Positions 23,703 to 27,102 of a DNA stretch of 27,102 nt are shown piece by piece. The stretch is taken from NCBI GenBank assembly GCA_018970965.1, contig JAGWVG010000001.1, positions 1-27,102 of the forward strand, read 5' to 3'. The DNA comes from Alphaproteobacteria bacterium. Lineage in GTDB: Bacteria; Pseudomonadota; Alphaproteobacteria; Sphingomonadales; Sphingomonadaceae. Each line of letters begins with the position of its first letter. The stretch's first letter is position 1. The notes beneath the pieces were generated by a model, which made no database searches, had not been told where the DNA came from, and was given only the letters and a program-made list of their open reading frames with translations. Position numbers and translations under genes: made by a program.

Positions 23703-24167
23703 TCAGCCAGCCGATGCTGACGACGGCGGCGCTGCGATTGTCTGAAAGGTAAAGGCCTCAGGGCTGGGGCCGTGGGCGGCCAGATGCGCGATTTTGGCCA
23801 TGCCTTCGGCCAGCGTTGGGACATGACCTGCCGGCACCCACCAAAGCGCCATGAAAAAATCCATTTTCTCAAACCAGTCGCGCCGCCGCCGCATCACGGC
23901 AAGATGGTCGGGCTGCTGATAGACAAAGGCCCGCAGCGACTCTGCATCTGTCCAGACCGACATATTGGCAAGCAAATTGGGGTCGGCTGCATCTGGCACA
24001 AGATCCGTCGCATCGCTGCCTTCACCCACCAGCCGCCAGACAAAGCCGGGCGCGGCATCCGCCATGGCATTCACATGGTCAAGCGCGGCCATGAAATCCG
24101 CATTTGCAGGATTGTCCTGCGGCACAATGAAGCGCGCGACATTAATCTGCGCCACATGCCACGACAT
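23703..24167 (-). CDS. DUF3291 family protein
   Basis: A 154-residue soluble protein matching DUF3291: N-terminus WHVAQINVARFIVPQDNP, the segment PGFVWRLVGEGSDAT, NMSVWTDAESLRAFVYQQPDH, and the aromatic WFEKMDFFMALWWVPAGHVPT near the C-terminus. The fold is probably a dimeric alpha/beta barrel like antibiotic-biosynthesis monooxygenase (ABM) proteins, but no catalytic activity is established. Its ATG overlaps the lysS stop by one base (TAATG), so it is likely translated by reinitiation behind lysS. A functional connection with lysyl-tRNA synthesis is not apparent. Confidence 0.85.
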   Translation of the reverse strand: MSWHVAQINVARFIVPQDNPANADFMAALDHVNAMADAAPGFVWRLVGEGSDATDLVPDAADPNLLANMSVWTDAESLRAFVYQQPDHLAVMRRRRDWFEKMDFFMALWWVPAGHVPTLAEGMAKIAHLAAHGPSPEAFTFQTIAAPPSSASAG

Positions 24168-25747
24168 TAGGCCAGTGCTTCAGCAATCAGCTTGCGGCTA
24201 TTGTCGACGCCATAAAGCGCAATGAAGCTGCCCATGCGCGGCCCCGCGCTGGAGCCCAAAAGGGTTTCATAAAGCGCCTTGAACCAATCCCGCAGATTTT
24301 CAAAACCGCCTGTCTTGCCGATTTCATAGACAATGTTCTGAATATCTTCAGCACTGCTCTCGGCGGCAAGGCCGGCAAGTTCAGCATCCAGCCGCTGCAA
24401 GGCGGCAACTTCCACGCCCTCCGGCTTGCGGCGCTTCAGCGTCGGCGCAATGAAATCACGATTATAGGCCAGCGCCAAATTAATCAGGCTTGCCAATTCT
24501 GGATGCGTCGCGGCACTCGCATCGGGCACATAATTGGTGAGATACGCCCAGACTTGCGGCGCCGTTGCATGCTCGCCCATCACGCCAACCAAGTTCAGCA
24601 ACAAGCCAAAGCTAACCGGCGGCACATCTGCCGGCACTTGGCCATTGTGAATATGATGCACCGGATTGCCCAGCTGCTGCTCAACAGCCTGCCCCGCATA
24701 ATTGCCGCGGAACTGGAAATATTCATCCACCGCCCTTGGGATGACCCCCATATGGAGCTGCTTCGCGCTCTTGGGCTCCCGATACGCGTAAAAGGCCAGA
24801 CTTTCTTGCGTGCCGTAAGACAGCCATTGTTCCAGGCTCAACCCATTGCCCTTGGACTTGGAGATTTTCTCTCCCTTCTCATCCAAGAACATTTCGTAGA
24901 TCAGCCCTTCCGGCTTGCGGCCGCCCAGCACCTGCGCGATTTTGCCCGATTGGATGCCGCTGTCGGTCAAATCCTTGCCGTACATTTCATAATCGACACC
25001 CAGCGCCACCCAGCGCATTGCCCAGTCGACTTTCCATTGCAGCTTGGCTTTGCCGCCGAGAACCGACTGGGTGACCATCTCGCCCTCATCCTCAAAGCGG
25101 ACAAGGCCCGCTTCGGCATCGACCACCTCAACGGGCACTTGCAGAACAATGCCCGACTTTTCGCTGATCGGCAGGATCGGCGAATAGGTGGCGGCGCGTT
25201 CCTTGCGAAGCGTGGGGAGCATGATGTCGAGAATGGCCTGATTGCAGCGCAGAACATTTTTCAGCGCCTCATCAAAATGGCCGCCCTCATAACGCGTGGT
25301 GGACGAGACAAAATCATAGTCAAAGCCAAAGCGATCCAAAAATTCGCGCAGCATGGCATTGTTGTGATGCGCGAAACTTTCAAACTTTTCAAAGGGATCA
25401 GGGATGCGCGACAGGGGCTTGCCCAGATGTTCAGCCAGCATCGCCTGATTGGGGACGTTATCGGGCACTTTGCGCAGGCCATCCATATCATCCGAAAAGG
25501 CAATGAGCTGCGTTGGCATATCCGTCAGCGTTTCAAAGGCGCGGCGAACCATGGTCGTGCGCAGCACTTCGTTAAACGTGCCAATATGCGGCAGGCCTGA
25601 CGGGCCATAGCCCGTTTCAAAAATCACCGGGCCATTGGCCTTGGGCGCCGGATAACGTTTCAGCACCTTGCGCGCCTCTTCAAAGGGCCAAGCCTTGGAA
25701 ACCATCGCTGCGTCGCGCAAATTGCTCACCGTCAGTTGCTCTTTCAT
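24167..25747 (-). CDS. lysS: Lysyl-tRNA synthetase, class I
   Basis: A 526-residue class I lysyl-tRNA synthetase (the archaeal/alphaproteobacterial form, unrelated to the class II LysRS of E. coli). The HIGH-type motif is GLPHIGTF (51-58) and the KMSKS-type motif is KISKSKGNG starting at residue 294. The C-terminal anticodon-binding helical region extends to FIALYGVDNSRKLIAEAL. I prefer the ATG at 25747 because family members begin close to the AKAWPFEEARK segment; ATGs at 25786 and 25846 would overlap the divergent helicase gene. The DUF3291 gene overlaps its stop codon. Only about 23 bases separate it from the helicase start, so its promoter must lie within the helicase gene. Confidence 0.95.
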   Translation of the reverse strand: MKEQLTVSNLRDAAMVSKAWPFEEARKVLKRYPAPKANGPVIFETGYGPSGLPHIGTFNEVLRTTMVRRAFETLTDMPTQLIAFSDDMDGLRKVPDNVPNQAMLAEHLGKPLSRIPDPFEKFESFAHHNNAMLREFLDRFGFDYDFVSSTTRYEGGHFDEALKNVLRCNQAILDIMLPTLRKERAATYSPILPISEKSGIVLQVPVEVVDAEAGLVRFEDEGEMVTQSVLGGKAKLQWKVDWAMRWVALGVDYEMYGKDLTDSGIQSGKIAQVLGGRKPEGLIYEMFLDEKGEKISKSKGNGLSLEQWLSYGTQESLAFYAYREPKSAKQLHMGVIPRAVDEYFQFRGNYAGQAVEQQLGNPVHHIHNGQVPADVPPVSFGLLLNLVGVMGEHATAPQVWAYLTNYVPDASAATHPELASLINLALAYNRDFIAPTLKRRKPEGVEVAALQRLDAELAGLAAESSAEDIQNIVYEIGKTGGFENLRDWFKALYETLLGSSAGPRMGSFIALYGVDNSRKLIAEALA

Positions 25748-25770
25748 CTCTGTTGGGCCAATTCGGGCTT

Positions 25771-27102
25771 GTGCCCCGACCTTCATCTGCCCCTTTGCCT
25801 TATCCTGCGCTGCATGCAAGCCATGGCGGCATCTGGATTGCGACACCAGATGGCAAAACGCGGGGGGTTAGCCGCGGCGAGGCAATTTCTTTAGCCGCCG
25901 AAACGCCCGTGATTATGCTCAACGCGCCCTTGGTTGGCGCGCGGCTGGGCTATGGCGATTTATCCGGGCTTGATCTGATGGAATTATTTGCGTTTGTGCA
26001 TCCGGCGCAGTTCATGGTGCCAACCATCAAAGGCTTGGCGCGCGCCACAGGGCTTGAAGCATCAGAGGATGAAAGCGCAGCGGCGCGCCTCTTGCGTGAT
26101 GCAGCCGCAGCCCTGCTGGATACGCTGTCCAGCGATTGGCCGGAGCGCGAGGGGGCGTGGACATCTGCCCAGGCGTTGGCGCGGCTGCGTTGGCCCTGGT
26201 CGCCCCTCATTGGGGAGCGACTGACCCCGCCGGCACAAAATGAACGTTGGCTGTTCTCTCGCCTGCCCGAATGGGACGAAACAGCCCCGCGCCCTGCGCC
26301 GCGGCCAATTGCGCTGGACCAGACGGAGGTGCTTGCGCGTTTGGCACAGGTGACTGGCGCGGGGGCGGAAGACCGGCCCGGGCAAAAGGCCTATGCCAGC
26401 GCTGCCGCCCAAGCCTTTTTGCCGCGGACAGCCCCAGACACACCACGGCTATTGCTGGCCGAAGCGGGCACGGGCATTGGCAAAACCTTGGGCTATTTAA
26501 CGCCCGCCGCGCTCTGGGCGTCACAAGCGGGCGGCCCTGTTTGGATTTCGACCTATACCAAGGCGTTGCAACGCCAGCTAACGGCGGAGACTGCGCGCAT
26601 TTACGGCAATGAGGCGGCCGCCAAGGGCCGGGTCGTCATTCGCAAGGGCCGCGAAAATTATCTCTGCTTGTTAAATTTGGAAGACGCCCTGCAGGGCGGA
26701 TTTGCCGGGCGGGCCGCGATATTGGCGCAACTGGTGGCGCGCTGGGCGGCCTATAGCCGCGACGGCGACATGATCGGCGGCGACCTGCCGGGTTGGCTCG
26801 GCACCCTGTTCCGCCAGCGCGGCATCGCGGCGCTGACCGACCGGCGCGGCGAATGCGTCTATGCCGGCTGCCCGCATTACCGGAAGTGCTTCATCGAACG
26901 CTCCGCGCGGGCCAGCGCGCAGGCCGATCTCGTCATCGCCAACCATGCCCTCGTCATGGTCAACGCCGCGCGCGGGCGCGACCACGCCCAGCGGCCCACG
27001 CGGATCGTGTTCGACGAAGGCCACCACGTGTTCGAGGCCGCCGATTCCACCTTCGCCGCCGCCCTCACCGGCACCGAGGCGATCGAACTGCGGCGCTGGG
27101 TG
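25771..27102 (+). CDS. DinG/XPD-family iron-sulfur ATP-dependent DNA helicase, 3' end outside the window
   Basis: An open frame of 444 codons runs off the right edge. It encodes a superfamily 2 DNA helicase of the DinG/YoaA type, which unwinds DNA during repair and replication stress. The Walker A motif EAGTGIGKT is at 231-239; four cysteines at 299, 362, 367 and 373 (YLC, GECVYAGC, RKC) form the iron-sulfur cluster site; VIANHAL and the DEGH box at 415-418 follow. The first 200 residues (PYPALHASHGGIW, LDLMELFAFVHPAQF) are characteristic of sphingomonad members and could be a remnant exonuclease-like domain. No ATG precedes the conserved start in this frame, so I propose GTG at 25771; TTG at 25753 is an alternative. 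Third-position GC rises abruptly near 26760. Confidence 0.88.
   Translation, partial: MPRPSSAPLPYPALHASHGGIWIATPDGKTRGVSRGEAISLAAETPVIMLNAPLVGARLGYGDLSGLDLMELFAFVHPAQFMVPTIKGLARATGLEASEDESAAARLLRDAAAALLDTLSSDWPEREGAWTSAQALARLRWPWSPLIGERLTPPAQNERWLFSRLPEWDETAPRPAPRPIALDQTEVLARLAQVTGAGAEDRPGQKAYASAAAQAFLPRTAPDTPRLLLAEAGTGIGKTLGYLTPAALWASQAGGPVWISTYTKALQRQLTAETARIYGNEAAAKGRVVIRKGRENYLCLLNLEDALQGGFAGRAAILAQLVARWAAYSRDGDMIGGDLPGWLGTLFRQRGIAALTDRRGECVYAGCPHYRKCFIERSARASAQADLVIANHALVMVNAARGRDHAQRPTRIVFDEGHHVFEAADSTFAAALTGTEAIELRRWV

Noticed and set aside
24503..25600. Plus-strand open frame of 365 codons
   Set aside because: It lies entirely antisense to lysS, whose protein is clearly conserved; its His/Ile/Arg-rich product is typical of the complement of a GC-biased gene.
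1..27102. Mobile elements, CRISPR arrays, toxin-antitoxin pairs, tRNA genes
   Set aside because: I looked for transposase and integrase motifs, spaced direct repeats and tRNA arms and found none that hold up; the gene content is housekeeping.

Overview
The window is a 27.1 kb stretch of ordinary, densely packed bacterial chromosome. It most likely comes from an alphaproteobacterium of the order Sphingomonadales (Sphingopyxis/Sphingorhabdus-like). That is an inference from moderate GC, from a class I lysyl-tRNA synthetase, from a long L9 with an acidic tail, from an E2-lpdA pair without E1, and from a DinG-type helicase with a characteristic N-terminus. No database search was possible. I see no insertion sequence, integrase, CRISPR array, tRNA or rRNA.

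Left third (1-9.3 kb). A minus-strand block carries an epoxide-hydrolase-like alpha/beta hydrolase followed by lepA (EF4). A second minus-strand operon encodes a HAD phosphatase, PnuC and a NadR-type kinase and points to nicotinamide riboside uptake and phosphorylation. The 270-bp gap between these blocks holds the most unusual signal of the window: two long interleaved helices that can form a pseudoknot, followed at once by a Rho-independent terminator reading in the plus direction, with no plus-strand gene nearby. On the plus strand follow a DUF3604 lipoprotein, a 65-residue membrane protein, and a coupled cluster with overlapping genes: an RluA-type pseudouridine synthase, ArfB ribosome rescue hydrolase and free methionine-(R)-sulfoxide reductase.

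Middle (9.3-18.7 kb). This part holds a small secreted protein of unknown role, a UspA protein on the minus strand, and the pyruvate dehydrogenase E2 and E3 genes. After them come an exported amidohydrolase and a PAP2 phosphatase (4-base overlap), and a PilZ-domain gene on the minus strand. An N-acyl-D-amino-acid deacylase-like enzyme and an adrenodoxin-reductase-type ferredoxin-NADP reductase complete the region. The shared 178-bp upstream region of the PilZ and deacylase genes holds a perfect DnaA-box-containing palindrome and a hairpin that buries the deacylase ribosome binding site.

Right third (18.7-27.1 kb). A TelA/XpaC pair is followed by the ribosomal operon rpsF-rpsR-rplI, which has a leader matching the S6:S18 autoregulatory motif and ends in a strong terminator. 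Then come an ALDH7-type dehydrogenase, a DUF3291 protein and class I lysS on the minus strand, and, divergent from lysS, a DinG-family iron-sulfur helicase that runs off the right edge. The last 340 bases of that helicase have a sharply higher third-position GC than everything before them, which suggests recombination or an assembly join.
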